NCBI RefSeq assembly: GCF_000374825.1 | Contig: NZ_KB895377.1 | Location: forward strand, 186,001 to 250,000 | Reading direction: 5' to 3' | Source: Paenibacillus sanguinis 2301083 = DSM 16941 | GTDB taxonomy: Bacteria > Bacillota > Bacilli > Paenibacillales > Paenibacillaceae | DNA: 64,000 nucleotides | Part shown: positions 26,503 to 35,473 of the stretch, piece by piece | Layout: the number at the start of each line of letters is the position of its first letter | How positions within the stretch are numbered: the first letter of the stretch is position 1 | The notes under the pieces: model-generated | What the model was told of the DNA's origin: nothing | Seen by the model: only the letters and a program-made list of their open reading frames with translations | Databases searched by the model: none | Position numbers and translations under genes: made by a program

Positions 26503-27156
26503 TCAAGGCTTAATATATTCCGCAAAATTTTCCTGTAAGTACCGTGAATTAATATCCTCCCTGAGGTGGTGATGGATCAGCGCATCTAGCTGGTCCATTT
26601 CTTTATGCATCATAAGCTCCAGCATCGTTTGATGCTCATGGTGGATTTCCACCAGCTTCTCCCTCCTTAACATATGCAATCGGCGGTATCTGGCGTAATG
26701 GATACTGGACTGCTGAATGAGGTCCCACAGGAACTCCCGGCCAGCCAACCGGAACAAGCAATGATGAAAGGCATCATCCAGATTCAGAAACCGCTCACTG
26801 TCTTCGCCTTCATGGATCACCGCCTGCTGCTGATTCAATATCTCCTTGAGCTCATGAACACCTGTGAGCAGGAGGCGGGAGGACAATTCTTTAATAATTT
26901 CCTTTTCCAGCACACTGCGCAAATAGATCATTTGCTCCACCGATTTCAAATCAATGAAGGAAACAAGGTTGCCCTTTTTGGGATAAATATCGATATAGGA
27001 CTCCAGACTAAGCTGCTTTAACACATCGCGAAGCGGAGTCCTTGAAATTTGATAACGTTCGGATAAGGCGGTCTCGCTTAAGATGGAGCCGGGCTTGAGC
27101 TTTAACGTAACTATTTCTTGTTTCAGGGTATTTCTGATTTTCTCTTTAATTGACAT
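26503..27156 (-). CDS. GntR/FadR-family regulator of the uxu operon
   Basis: The 217-residue protein has a GntR winged helix (GSILSETALSERYQISRTPLRDVLKQL) and an FCD effector domain with candidate metal ligands in DDAFHHCLFR, EHQTMLELM and LIHHHLRED. It is divergent from uxuA-uxuB-eda, whose promoter region carries two related palindromes, so it most likely represses hexuronate breakdown until a uronate intermediate binds. Its stop lies 2 bases from that of the converging rhaT gene. Confidence 0.87.
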   Translation of the reverse strand: MSIKEKIRNTLKQEIVTLKLKPGSILSETALSERYQISRTPLRDVLKQLSLESYIDIYPKKGNLVSFIDLKSVEQMIYLRSVLEKEIIKELSSRLLLTGVHELKEILNQQQAVIHEGEDSERFLNLDDAFHHCLFRLAGREFLWDLIQQSSIHYARYRRLHMLRREKLVEIHHEHQTMLELMMHKEMDQLDALIHHHLREDINSRYLQENFAEYIKP

Positions 27157-27181
27157 TTATACTCCTGCTTTGTTTTTTTAT

Positions 27182-27193
27182 CTAGTATACATG
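27182..27193. promoter_or_regulatory. Second, imperfect GntR-type operator
   Basis: CTAGTATACATG differs by two bases from the perfect palindrome at 27274-27285. It lies 25 bp from the GntR start, placed for autoregulation. Confidence 0.5.
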
Positions 27194-27235
27194 ATTTGGT
27201 TTTGCAGAGAAAGCAGATTGCTGAAATAATCCGTG

Positions 27236-27264
27236 TTGACAAACAAAAGAACCTGTTTTATGAT
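27236..27264 (+). promoter_or_regulatory. Promoter of the uxu operon
   Basis: TTGACA, a 17-base spacer and TATGAT, close to the SigA consensus. The palindrome CTTGTATACAAG begins 10 bases after the -10 box, i.e. over the start of transcription. Confidence 0.8.
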
Positions 27265-27273
27265 CAAACCGAT

Positions 27274-27285
27274 CTTGTATACAAG
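27274..27285. promoter_or_regulatory. Operator CTTGTATACAAG
   Basis: This perfect 12-bp palindrome lies just downstream of the uxu -10 box. The size and GTATAC centre suit a GntR/FadR-family dimer; the divergent GntR gene is the obvious ligand. Binding is inferred. Confidence 0.65.
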
Positions 27286-27319
27286 AATATTTATCATTTC
27301 AAGGGAGGCCTGATTTGTA

Positions 27320-28396
27320 ATGAACATGACATGGCGGTGGTATGGGGAAGGGAACGACAATATTACACTGGACCATATTCGGCAAATTCCTGGAGTTATG
27401 GGAATTGTTTGGTCTTTGCACAACAAGATAGCCGGAGAGGTCTGGGAGATGGAACAGATTCAGGAAGTGGCAGATCAGATTGCGAGCAAAGGGTTCAGCA
27501 CCGCCGTTGTGGAGAGCGTTAATGTTCATGATGATATTAAAATCGGCCTTCCTACACGCGATCATTATATTGACATTTATATCGATACGATCCGTAAGTT
27601 ATCCAAAGTAGGCGTGAAGGTAATCTGCTACAACTTCATGCCGATTTTTGACTGGACGCGTACGGAGCTATATAAAGAGCTTCCCGATGGATCTAACGCA
27701 CTGTTTTATGAAAAGGCTGCCATTCTTGATCATCCGCGGGAGATGGTGGATCGGATTCTGGCTGGCGCCGGGGCGTTTACGATGCCGGGCTGGGAACCTG
27801 AGCGGCTGGCCAAGCTTGATGAGCTCTTTGCGGCTTATGCCGATGTGTCGGAAGAAAAGCTGTTTGAGAATCTGAAATATTTTCTGGAGCGGATTATTCC
27901 GGTATGTGAGGAAGTGGATATCAAGATGGCAATTCACCCGGATGATCCGGCATGGCCGATCTTTGGCTTGCCGCGCATTATCCGCAGCCGTGATACGATC
28001 CGCCGGATGTTGGATGCCGTGGACAGTCCATACAATGGTCTAACCTTCTGTACCGGGTCGCTGGGGACAAATCCGGACAATGATCTGCCGGCGATGATTC
28101 GTGAATTCCATGACCGGATTCACTTTGCTCATATCCGTAATGTAAAGGTATTTGAGAACGGAGACTTTATCGAGGTATCCCACCGTGGACGCGACGGCAG
28201 CGTAGATATTGCTGAAGTGGTCAAGGCCTATCACGAAAGCGGTTATACCGGTTATGTACGTCCTGATCACGGGCGTCATCTATGGGGAGAAGAAGCTGAT
28301 TGCCGTCCGGGGTATGGCCTGTATGATCGCGCGCTGGGTATTATGTATTTGCTTGGGGTTTGGGACAGTCTGGAGAATGCAAGGGAGGCAAAATAA
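27320..28396 (+). CDS. uxuA: Mannonate dehydratase
   Basis: The 358-residue TIM-barrel enzyme turns D-mannonate into 2-keto-3-deoxy-D-gluconate. Typical segments are MTWRWYGEGNDNITLDHIRQIPG, GVKVICYNFMPIFDWTRT, the metal-site IHPDDPAWPIFGLPRI, GLTFCTGSLG and the C-terminal YVRPDHGRHLWGE. The ribosome site AAGGGAGG lies upstream of ATG. Its stop shares one base with the uxuB start (TAATG), so the two are translationally coupled. Confidence 0.95.
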   Translation: MNMTWRWYGEGNDNITLDHIRQIPGVMGIVWSLHNKIAGEVWEMEQIQEVADQIASKGFSTAVVESVNVHDDIKIGLPTRDHYIDIYIDTIRKLSKVGVKVICYNFMPIFDWTRTELYKELPDGSNALFYEKAAILDHPREMVDRILAGAGAFTMPGWEPERLAKLDELFAAYADVSEEKLFENLKYFLERIIPVCEEVDIKMAIHPDDPAWPIFGLPRIIRSRDTIRRMLDAVDSPYNGLTFCTGSLGTNPDNDLPAMIREFHDRIHFAHIRNVKVFENGDFIEVSHRGRDGSVDIAEVVKAYHESGYTGYVRPDHGRHLWGEEADCRPGYGLYDRALGIMYLLGVWDSLENAREAK

Positions 28397-30012
28397 TGCT
28401 TCGTTTATCTTTAAGCAGTATTTGCCATGAAGCCTCTGCCTGGGCTTCTGCGGGTGTGGAGCTGCCGAAGTTTGATATTGCTCAGGTGACGGAGAACACC
28501 CGGGAGAAGCCGCAGTGGGTTCATTTCGGTGCGGGCAACATCTTCCGGGGCTTCGTAGCCAATGCCCATCAGCGCCTGCTTAACAGCGGGAAAGCAGATA
28601 CCGGAATTATCGCCGTCAACTCCTATGATCTGGATAAGGTGGACACCAATCGCAAGCCTTCCGGCATTTTAACGTTGCTTGTGCTGATCAATGCTCGCGG
28701 GGAATTTTATAAGAGCGTGGTCGGCAGCATTGTCGATACGATTACAGCGGACCCGGCCTGGGAAGCTGAATATGCCCGCTTAATCAGCGTCTTTGAGCAG
28801 CCGAGCCTGCAAATGGCCAGCTTCACCATCACGGAGAAGGGGTACGCCCTCACCGGACCCGATGGGGACTATCTGGATAACGCGAAGCAAGACATTGAAA
28901 ATGGCCCGGCTGCCCCGAAGCATACCATGAGCAAGGTTGCTGCACTGGCGTACCGCCGCTATCTGAAAGGCGCTTATCCGCTGAGCTTTGTCAGCATGGA
29001 TAATTGCTCTCATAACGGCGACAAGCTCAAGCACGCGGTCGTGACAATTGCCCGGGAGTGGGTGAAGAAGGGCTTCGTGGAAGCAGGTTTTATCGCTTAC
29101 CTTGAAGACGAGAGCCGGATCACCTTCCCCTTGTCCATGATCGATAAGATTACACCGCGCCCATCTGAACAGGTGCAGGCGGCGTTGCTGGAGCAGGGGA
29201 TTGGGGGGATGGAGGTGGATATTACCGCTCAAAATACCTATATTGCTCCTTTCGTTAATGCAGAGATCAGCGAATATCTGGTGATTGAGGACAAATTTGC
29301 AGGCGGCCGTCCGCCCCTGGAGGAAGCAGGAATCATTCTGACGGACCGGGATACGGTCAATAAAGTCGAGACGATGAAGGTGACGACCTGCTTGAATCCG
29401 CTTCACACCGCCCTTGCGGTAACGGGCTGTCTTCTGGGCTACACCCTAATCTCGGATACGATGAAGGATGCCACACTCCGCAAATTAGTAGAAACGATAG
29501 GCTACGCCGAAGGGCTGCCGGTTGTGGTTGATCCGGGCATTATTAATCCGAAGCAGTTCCTCGACGAGGTACTGCAGGAGCGGTTCGCTAATCCGTTTAT
29601 TCCTGATTCACCGCAAAGAATAGCGTCGGATACTTCACAAAAGGTAGGAATCCGGTTTGGAGAGACGATCAAATCCTATATTCGCAGAGAGGATCTGAAT
29701 CCGGCAAGCCTGACGGCAATTCCACTGGCGATTGCTGCCTGGTGCCGCTATTTGACAGGGATCGATGATACAGGCAAGCCGTTCACACCAAGTCCTGACC
29801 CTTTGCTTGCGGTGCTGCAAGGACATCTGGCGGGAGTTAAGCTGGGGGACACGACCTCAGGTATACGCGCCATCCTGGAGGATGAGCAAATCTTTGGGGT
29901 TTCCTTATACTCCGCCGGGTTGGGGGAGAAGATCGAGCAAATGTTCTATGAAATGCTGGAGGCCCCGGGTGCGGTGCGGAATACATTAAATAAATACTTG
30001 GAATTGCTGTAA
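28396..30012 (+). CDS. uxuB: Mannitol-dehydrogenase-family fructuronate reductase
   Basis: The 538-residue oxidoreductase has the long-chain polyol dehydrogenase layout: an N-terminal Rossmann part (PQWVHFGAGNIFRGFVANAHQRLL, IIAVNSYDLD) and the C-terminal catalytic domain (FPLSMIDKITPRP and ETMKVTTCLNPLHTALAVTGCL). In operon with uxuA it should interconvert D-fructuronate and D-mannonate with NADH. ATG 28396 follows AAGGGAGG; the longer open frame from 28360 has no ribosome site. Tagaturonate reductase is the main alternative. Confidence 0.88.
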   Translation: MLRLSLSSICHEASAWASAGVELPKFDIAQVTENTREKPQWVHFGAGNIFRGFVANAHQRLLNSGKADTGIIAVNSYDLDKVDTNRKPSGILTLLVLINARGEFYKSVVGSIVDTITADPAWEAEYARLISVFEQPSLQMASFTITEKGYALTGPDGDYLDNAKQDIENGPAAPKHTMSKVAALAYRRYLKGAYPLSFVSMDNCSHNGDKLKHAVVTIAREWVKKGFVEAGFIAYLEDESRITFPLSMIDKITPRPSEQVQAALLEQGIGGMEVDITAQNTYIAPFVNAEISEYLVIEDKFAGGRPPLEEAGIILTDRDTVNKVETMKVTTCLNPLHTALAVTGCLLGYTLISDTMKDATLRKLVETIGYAEGLPVVVDPGIINPKQFLDEVLQERFANPFIPDSPQRIASDTSQKVGIRFGETIKSYIRREDLNPASLTAIPLAIAAWCRYLTGIDDTGKPFTPSPDPLLAVLQGHLAGVKLGDTTSGIRAILEDEQIFGVSLYSAGLGEKIEQMFYEMLEAPGAVRNTLNKYLELL

Positions 30013-30022
30013 GGAGGAACCG

Positions 30023-30679
30023 ATGAAGAAGCTCAAGGTATTGGGAGGTTTGCAGGAGTGCGGTGTGGTGGCGGTCATCCGGGCAGACAGTGCGGAGGAA
30101 GCCTACAACATGGCCGCCGCTTGTATGGATGGTGGACTCACCAACCTGGAGGTGACGTTCACAACACCAGATGCCCAGGAGGTCATCCGGCGATTGACCG
30201 CCGAATATGGCGACCGGGCATTGGTAGGCGCTGGCACGGTGCTTGATCCGGTAACTGCGCGGATTGCCATGCTGGCGGGCGCAGAGTTTGTGGTTAGCCC
30301 TTTCTTTGATCAGGAGACCGCCCAGCTATGTAATCTGTACGGTATTCCCTATATGCCGGGAGTGCTGACGCTAAGCGAAATCAAAGAGGCGTTGAAGCAC
30401 GGAGCCGATATTGTGAAGCTGTTCCCGGGCAGCGCGTATGGCCCCGGCTTCGTCAAGGCGGTGAAGGGTCCGATGCCTCATGTCAACATGATGCCGACAG
30501 GCGGAGTTGATCTCGATAACATGGAGCAGTGGCTCAAGGCAGGCTGCCTGGCGGTGGGCATTGGCGGTAATCTGACTGCCCCGGCCCAGGAGGGCCGTTA
30601 CGACCGGATTACCGAATTGGCGGCAGCTTATGTAGCCCGATTCAAGGCTTGCTCTATAGCGAGTTCTAAAAAGGCATAG
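30023..30679 (+). CDS. eda: KDPG/KHG aldolase
   Basis: The 218-residue class I aldolase splits 2-keto-3-deoxy-6-phosphogluconate to pyruvate and glyceraldehyde 3-phosphate. The catalytic Glu (TNLEVTFTTP), the GAGTVLDP loop, the Schiff-base Lys in ADIVKLFPGSAYGP and the phosphate loop MPTGGVDLDN are all present. It is the third gene of the uxu operon, with ribosome site AAGGAGG. A 2-keto-3-deoxygluconate kinase is not in this window and must come from elsewhere. Confidence 0.94.
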   Translation: MKKLKVLGGLQECGVVAVIRADSAEEAYNMAAACMDGGLTNLEVTFTTPDAQEVIRRLTAEYGDRALVGAGTVLDPVTARIAMLAGAEFVVSPFFDQETAQLCNLYGIPYMPGVLTLSEIKEALKHGADIVKLFPGSAYGPGFVKAVKGPMPHVNMMPTGGVDLDNMEQWLKAGCLAVGIGGNLTAPAQEGRYDRITELAAAYVARFKACSIASSKKA

Positions 30680-30830
30680 AAACCATTGCAAATAATACCT
30701 AAGGCCCAGGAGAACAACGGTATTTCGCAAATACAGTACCAGGATACTAATGATTTGCACCTCGGTTGATAGTATAATAATCACATTGTCTTTGTAATTG
30801 ATTATACTATTTTTGAGGATGTGCTGTACG

Positions 30831-31280
30831 ATGAATGTCGGAAGAATTCTGTTAAAAACGCTGGAATTCAGCCACGAGCTGGATGTGCTGCATAAGCATA
30901 TTACAACGAACCAATTGCCAGTCAGAAAGAGCGATTCCTTTGACAAGCAATGCTTTTTCCTGGAGGAATATCTTAAGGAAGACACCTATCAATCCGTATA
31001 TCGCAAGATGAACGCTGTCAACAAATGGTCTGGCATTGTAGCCGCCCCTGTGTTCCTGATTATTGCAGTGGCATTTGTATATGGGAAGTGGATCAATCCA
31101 TCCTTCGACGTAATCGGGTTCTTCGTAGATAACCCGATGTTGTATATTGTGCCTGCTATTCTGATTGTCATTACTTTAATGTTGGCGTTGGTTCATCAAA
31201 TCTTGCGCAAGAAGCTCTATGAACAAATTTACCCGAGGTTAAAGGCCAAATTAGAGGTAAGAGAATTAGAATATGAATAA
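30831..31280 (+). CDS. Small two-helix membrane protein of unknown function
   Basis: This 149-residue protein has a polar N-terminal half (about 1-65), two membrane helices (WSGIVAAPVFLIIAVAFVYG and MLYIVPAILIVITLMLALVH) and a charged C-terminal tail rich in Lys/Glu. I do not recognise a family. ATG 30831 is preferred (TTGAGGATG upstream) over the start at 30798. It stands alone between the uxu operon and a terminator, so the context gives no role. Confidence 0.6.
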   Translation: MNVGRILLKTLEFSHELDVLHKHITTNQLPVRKSDSFDKQCFFLEEYLKEDTYQSVYRKMNAVNKWSGIVAAPVFLIIAVAFVYGKWINPSFDVIGFFVDNPMLYIVPAILIVITLMLALVHQILRKKLYEQIYPRLKAKLEVRELEYE

Positions 31281-31304
31281 GCAGCATAAGCAAGCATGAA
31301 ATTG

Positions 31305-31351
31305 CAAAAAGCCGAATGATCCCAAAAACAATTTGGGTCATTTCGGTTTTT
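31305..31351 (+). terminator. Intrinsic terminator
   Basis: AAAAAGCCGAATGATCCCAAA pairs with TTTGGGTCATTTCGG TTTTTT over about 18 bp around a short loop, followed by a T run; it follows the small membrane protein gene. Confidence 0.85.
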
Positions 31352-31425
31352 TAGTTTATATATTAATAGGCAGGCGATTTATATTTATCTATGAGGACTA
31401 TCGATACGAAGGAGATAATGGATTA

Positions 31426-32331
31426 ATGAAAAAACAGGGCTTTCTCATGTTCTCCATTTTGTTGGCAACAGCAATATTCTGGAGCAGTGCAGCGTCAGCC
31501 GAAAATTCAGAGGTGAATCTAAATATCAATGGGCAGAACCTAACCCATGAGAAGGCGCTTATCATCAATCAAACGACTATGGTACCGATTCGAGCCATTA
31601 GTGAAATTCCTTTATTCACGGTGAATTGGGACAATGCAACCAAGACTGTTTCTGTTCACGATGCCTTATCCAGGGAAACGCTTAAGTTAACTATTGGAAG
31701 CAAGGAAGCGCTGAAAGGAACGGAAAAAATAGCAGCTAGCCAAGCTCCACGTATTGTAAATGGCTCGGTGTATGTGCCCTTGCGATTGATTGCGGAGTCT
31801 CTGGACACGTTGACGTTCTGGGATTCAACGACAAGAACCGCCGTCGTTTATCCTGCCCCGAGAAATCCGGATACGGAAAGTAGCGACCTAGCGGTGGCAC
31901 GTCAGGCAGTTCTGGAGCTGCCTGACATTAGCTTGAAAGCTCATCTGGGTTTCACCATGGATATACGGAATACGCAATATTACTTCCCTTATGGTCAAGC
32001 CAAAAGGTTCTTCACCCGAGAGAGCAAGTATGTCCGCTATTATGAGGTTCGTGATTATGCGGCGTGGCAGGTCTGGGAAGGAGAAGTTACAACCAAACCA
32101 TCAGGTGAACCGGATGTGATCAATAATATTGTTCCGGCTGTGAGCAAGGAATGGGGAGAGCGTCCTGCTTACATTGGAGACTATGTCTACTACTCCCATG
32201 GATGGATGGCAGGTACTCTTCAATATGGAATTCTTACGAAAGCCGGGGAATACAATGAGGTGGACAACGTGAATAACATCTTTGACAAAATTAAGATTTA
32301 TCCAATTCCCGGCGAGGAACGAGTCGATTAA
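31426..32331 (+). CDS. Secreted protein with copper amine oxidase-like N-terminal domain
   Basis: The 301-residue protein starts with a Sec signal (KKQGFLMFSILLATAIFWSS, cleavage near SAASAEN). A copper amine oxidase-like N-terminal (stalk) domain follows, with its two repeats MVPIRAISEIPLFTVNWDNA and VYVPLRLIAESL / TRTAVVYP. The C-terminal half (about 155-301) is of unknown type. Such stalk domains are abundant in Paenibacillus cell-surface proteins and do not imply oxidase activity. ATG 31426 follows GAAGGAGA; the frame upstream overlaps the terminator and is not coding. Convergent with the AraC gene. Confidence 0.8.
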   Translation: MKKQGFLMFSILLATAIFWSSAASAENSEVNLNINGQNLTHEKALIINQTTMVPIRAISEIPLFTVNWDNATKTVSVHDALSRETLKLTIGSKEALKGTEKIAASQAPRIVNGSVYVPLRLIAESLDTLTFWDSTTRTAVVYPAPRNPDTESSDLAVARQAVLELPDISLKAHLGFTMDIRNTQYYFPYGQAKRFFTRESKYVRYYEVRDYAAWQVWEGEVTTKPSGEPDVINNIVPAVSKEWGERPAYIGDYVYYSHGWMAGTLQYGILTKAGEYNEVDNVNNIFDKIKIYPIPGEERVD

Positions 32332-32351
32332 TACAACCATGAGGATAAAGG

Positions 32352-32390
32352 AAAGGGATTGAGAGCGTCTTACATTCTCAGTCCCTTTTT
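32352..32390. terminator. Terminator between convergent genes
   Basis: AAAGGGATTGAGA / TCTCAGTCCCTTT pair over 13 bp with one mismatch, with TTTTT after; placed 20 bp after the secreted-protein stop and next to the AraC stop. Confidence 0.85.
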
Positions 32391-32393
32391 GAG

Positions 32394-33236
32394 TTAACTG
32401 AAGTATTGCTTGCGGAAGTGGAAAGGGGATATCCCTACGTTTTGCTTGAAGCAAGCCGAGAAATAGGGAGCATAGCGAAAACCGATTTCCTCGGCGATCC
32501 GTTCGATGGACCACTCCGTGGTGATTAACAGCCGCTTGGCTTGCTCCAGGCGGAAATCCTGCAAATATTCCAGCGGGGTACGCCCATATCTCGACTTCAT
32601 GCAGCGGACAATATAATTGCTATGAAAATGAAGAGCCGAGGACAGAGCCTTGTTGGTAACCTTCTCCCGATAATGCTCCCGAATGTAGGCAGAGGCTTTC
32701 TCAGCCAGTCGCGCTGCAGCCAATCCAGCTTCACTAATTTCCCCTTCCTCCAGCATGGATAACAGATCGGTCAGGCAGCGTTGCTCCTGCCAGAACGAAT
32801 GGGTCATTGGCAAGGCAAGCAGCTGCTCCATCAGGGCATGAATTGCCGCAGGGCTGGATAGCTGCGCATGCTTGGGCAGGCGTAGTGTATAGGCGTTGTT
32901 GAAGGGACGCGATAGGGATGGCGCATCCTCCGCTTGGGGTTGAATTGGCGGTAGATGATGCTCGAAATGAACCCAGTAAAATATAGTATCCTGCTCGCAA
33001 GGCTTCACAGCGTAATGCTCAGCGTCCGGTTCGAGGAGCAGGGTATCGCCCTGTTGCAAGGTCCATTCCTGGCCATCCTCTCCGATATGCAGTTCACCTT
33101 TCACCATGATCAACAGGTCATAGATCCCCAGCTTCTTGCGGTTAGGGTGACGATCTCCTATAGAGAATTCCGAACGGCCAGAGCCCAAATAATAAGGCAA
33201 TGGTGGAATTTGAAGCTCGACAATTTCTGCACTCAA
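32394..33236 (-). CDS. AraC-family transcriptional regulator
   Basis: The 280-residue protein has an N-terminal cupin-like sugar-sensing part (about 1-150, e.g. GIYDLLIMVKGELHIGEDGQEW and GDTLLLEPDAEHYA) and a C-terminal double helix-turn-helix (about 180-280: KALSSALHFHSNYIVRCMKSRYGRTPLEYL and SIERIAEEIGFRYAPYFSACFKQ). The first helix-turn-helix is less canonical than the second. It has no obvious target next door; the divergent gene encodes a small membrane protein. Ligand unknown. Confidence 0.87.
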   Translation of the reverse strand: MSAEIVELQIPPLPYYLGSGRSEFSIGDRHPNRKKLGIYDLLIMVKGELHIGEDGQEWTLQQGDTLLLEPDAEHYAVKPCEQDTIFYWVHFEHHLPPIQPQAEDAPSLSRPFNNAYTLRLPKHAQLSSPAAIHALMEQLLALPMTHSFWQEQRCLTDLLSMLEEGEISEAGLAAARLAEKASAYIREHYREKVTNKALSSALHFHSNYIVRCMKSRYGRTPLEYLQDFRLEQAKRLLITTEWSIERIAEEIGFRYAPYFSACFKQNVGISPFHFRKQYFS

Positions 33237-33444
33237 TGATTCGATCCTCCATCCCTGAGTCCATGCTGTTCATGAGAAAAGCATATAGTTGAGAGAGAGA
33301 AGAGTCAATCCCAAAAGCGGCTTATGAACATCCCTGTATATTTTAGATAAAAGAAATATAATAAGGGCATAGGTATTGAACGTGGACTATATAACAACTC
33401 AAAGCAGCTGTCGCTAAAATAGAAAAGAGATATAGGAGGACCGT

Positions 33445-33855
33445 ATGCCAAATAGAGCGCTCAAAATTAGTATGGATCGCTGTGTCATAGAGGCAATTCT
33501 ACATAGCTCATTGCTTGAGCTTGGAATGGTGCTTCGCTTTGCAAAAATCTATCTCATAGAGGGTCTTGGCCTTTTCCTTGCGGTATCTCCTGTCATAGCT
33601 ATGGTGTATCGGTTAAAAAAGGGCTATTGGCTGGCTTTAATATTTGCTGAAATTTATTCGTTTTTTGGTCTTTTTGCAGGAATGCAAAATACAATGCGCT
33701 CCCTCTATCCAATTACTGCGGCATTTTCTGTAGCAGGATACTATGAGACCACACCGACTCAGTGGGTTGCCAGCCTGTTCAGCTTGTTGGCGTGCGGAGG
33801 TTTATCAGGGTTGCTTTTACAAAGGTTGGATCAAAGAAAAAAGAGTTACATCTGA
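33445..33855 (+). CDS. Small membrane protein of unknown function
   Basis: The 136-residue protein has about three hydrophobic helices (LIEGLGLFLAVSPVIAMVY, YWLALIFAEIYSFFGLFAG and WVASLFSLLACGGLSGLLL). I do not recognise the family. The ribosome site ATAGGAGG lies 6 bases before ATG. A LuxR-type DNA-binding tail, read in another frame, follows within a few bases of the stop, so this may be what is left of a rearranged locus. Confidence 0.55.
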   Translation: MPNRALKISMDRCVIEAILHSSLLELGMVLRFAKIYLIEGLGLFLAVSPVIAMVYRLKKGYWLALIFAEIYSFFGLFAGMQNTMRSLYPITAAFSVAGYYETTPTQWVASLFSLLACGGLSGLLLQRLDQRKKSYI

Positions 33856-33856
33856 C

Positions 33857-33949
33857 TTGAAAATACGGAATGCACGGTTGAAGGCTCATCTAACAAATAT
33901 ATACAATAAGCTGGGAGTTGAATCTCGTGTTTATTCTCAGGTAGAATAG
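33857..33949 (+). pseudogene. Remnant of a LuxR-type helix-turn-helix C terminus
   Basis: In the frame ending at TAG 33949 the DNA reads RLKAHLTNIYNKLGVESRV, the recognition helix and end of a LuxR/NarL-type DNA-binding domain (usual form TVKTHLTNIYxKLGVxSR). Nothing of the upstream parts of such a protein is present. The fragment has no start of its own. Confidence 0.6.
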
Positions 33950-34019
33950 GTTAAAATAGAAGCATGCAATTCATATATAAGCAACAAGCATTGGAGAAGG
34001 ATGAAGGAGATGTGAACCG

Positions 34020-35216
34020 ATGGAAGAACTAAGCCCATGGGCAAAGAGTAAAAAATGGTTATGGAAAATTGCAATTGCACTCGCTGTTCTTTTTGCAGTA
34101 TTAGTGTTTCTGATTGTGTTGGGAACGCTTCTGTTTGCTCCGTTAGCGAACGATTTTGCTATGGTTAGTCATATCATGTGGCCAACTATAGGCCAGTATA
34201 TAGTTGTTATCAGTTTGTTTTCTTTTGGGGTTCTTGGTTATATAGCAATCAAACGACGTAAGACGGTTCCGGTGGTTATGGCTAGCATTGCTTTGATTGC
34301 TTTGTTTGGTTCAACGGGGATAGTAACTCATGAACTTCAATTTATTAAGCAGCATGGAGGCAAAGCCAGTGCATTAAAAGCGTTGTTTCCTTCTAAAAAT
34401 CCTACTGATCGGACTGCACTGGAGGAGTATACAGCGCCAAATGGCAAGACTTATCCCATTGCTGTATTTGCTCCTGAGAATTCGTCCAAGCCAGCTCCGA
34501 TCATTATGCATATCCATGGGGGAAGTTGGCTAATGGGGACCTTCGAGGATTTTGCTGCGGATGATTATTATTTCTCTAAACAGGGATATCTTGTATTTGA
34601 TGTGGAGTACCCTCTTTCTACACCTAGTGACCCGACTTGGGAGGACGCACCAGCTGCCGTATCCAGCGCCCTTGCCTGGGTGGGTGAGAACGCTGGCAGG
34701 TGGAATGGAGATACCTCTAAAATTATATTGACCGGGGAATCTGCAGGCGGAAATCTTGCAACCTTAGTCGGATATGCTGCTGCCGCAGGTAAAGCACAAA
34801 GTGGAGATAATGTTCCTGTTCCTGCAGCGATTGCTGTAGACTATCCGGCAATAGATCCCCCTGCACTCAAGGAAACATTAAAAGAGGCGCTTGAGCAGTT
34901 GATTGGAGGAGCATTTGATGATCATCCTGAACGTTTAGCTGCAATATCGGCAGAGACTTATTTCTCTGAGAACGCTCCGCCGACCTTTATACTTCAACCA
35001 GCTGCGGATACGGTTGTTGTGCCGGAGAGTGTTAAGGGATTTGCAGAGCGTGCTAAGGCTGCTGGAATTGATGTTACCTTGATTGAATTTCCATATGGCC
35101 CCCATGCGTTTGATATTATGTTTGCTGATTCTATTGCTAACCAAGCGTGGCGGAGTCTTATGTTAAATTACCTTCATGAAAAAGGGCTAGGGCCAGAAGG
35201 ATCCACCAATTCATGA
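34020..35216 (+). CDS. Membrane-anchored alpha/beta hydrolase (HSL/esterase family)
   Basis: The 398-residue protein has three N-terminal membrane segments (about 18-40, 55-75 and 85-105) and then an alpha/beta-hydrolase of the hormone-sensitive-lipase type. The oxyanion motif is HIHGGSWLMG, the nucleophile GESAGGNLATL, and the late Asp (PAADTVVVPES) and His (FPYGPHAFD) complete the triad. The catalytic part probably faces outward, but topology is a guess. The ribosome site AAGGAGATG precedes ATG. A perfect terminator follows. The substrate is unknown. Confidence 0.82.
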   Translation: MEELSPWAKSKKWLWKIAIALAVLFAVLVFLIVLGTLLFAPLANDFAMVSHIMWPTIGQYIVVISLFSFGVLGYIAIKRRKTVPVVMASIALIALFGSTGIVTHELQFIKQHGGKASALKALFPSKNPTDRTALEEYTAPNGKTYPIAVFAPENSSKPAPIIMHIHGGSWLMGTFEDFAADDYYFSKQGYLVFDVEYPLSTPSDPTWEDAPAAVSSALAWVGENAGRWNGDTSKIILTGESAGGNLATLVGYAAAAGKAQSGDNVPVPAAIAVDYPAIDPPALKETLKEALEQLIGGAFDDHPERLAAISAETYFSENAPPTFILQPAADTVVVPESVKGFAERAKAAGIDVTLIEFPYGPHAFDIMFADSIANQAWRSLMLNYLHEKGLGPEGSTNS

Positions 35217-35246
35217 AAGTAAGTTAATTTGAAGCAAAGTTAAATT

Positions 35247-35283
35247 AGAGCTGGCACCAAACATATCTGGTGCCAGCTCTTTT
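35247..35283 (+). terminator. Intrinsic terminator of the hydrolase gene
   Basis: AGAGCTGGCACCA / TGGTGCCAGCTCT is a perfect 13-bp stem with a T run; it separates the hydrolase from the biotin-controlled operon. Confidence 0.93.
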
Positions 35284-35372
35284 CTGTATTTCAAGATGGT
35301 CATACTACCAGGTCAGAAGAATCATGGGATTCGTCAAGCAGTATCAGAAAATGATTTAATACATTTGGATGT

Positions 35373-35408
35373 ATTGTTAACCTTTTTCTGATAAAAGTGG
35401 TTTACAAT
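35373..35408. promoter_or_regulatory. BirA operator of the bioY operon
   Basis: ATTGTTAACC and GGTTTACAAT are separated by 16 bases. This matches the inverted-repeat operator bound by the bifunctional biotin ligase/repressor BirA in Firmicutes (TTGTTAACC, 15-16 bases, GGTTWACAA). It lies 66 bp before the bioY start, so biotin-dependent repression of the whole downstream operon is expected. Confidence 0.9.
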
Positions 35409-35473
35409 TGGCGAGCGGCGAAATATAATTCAAAGCATACATTTCTCATTTCGCAATGGGTGGAGGAACAACG

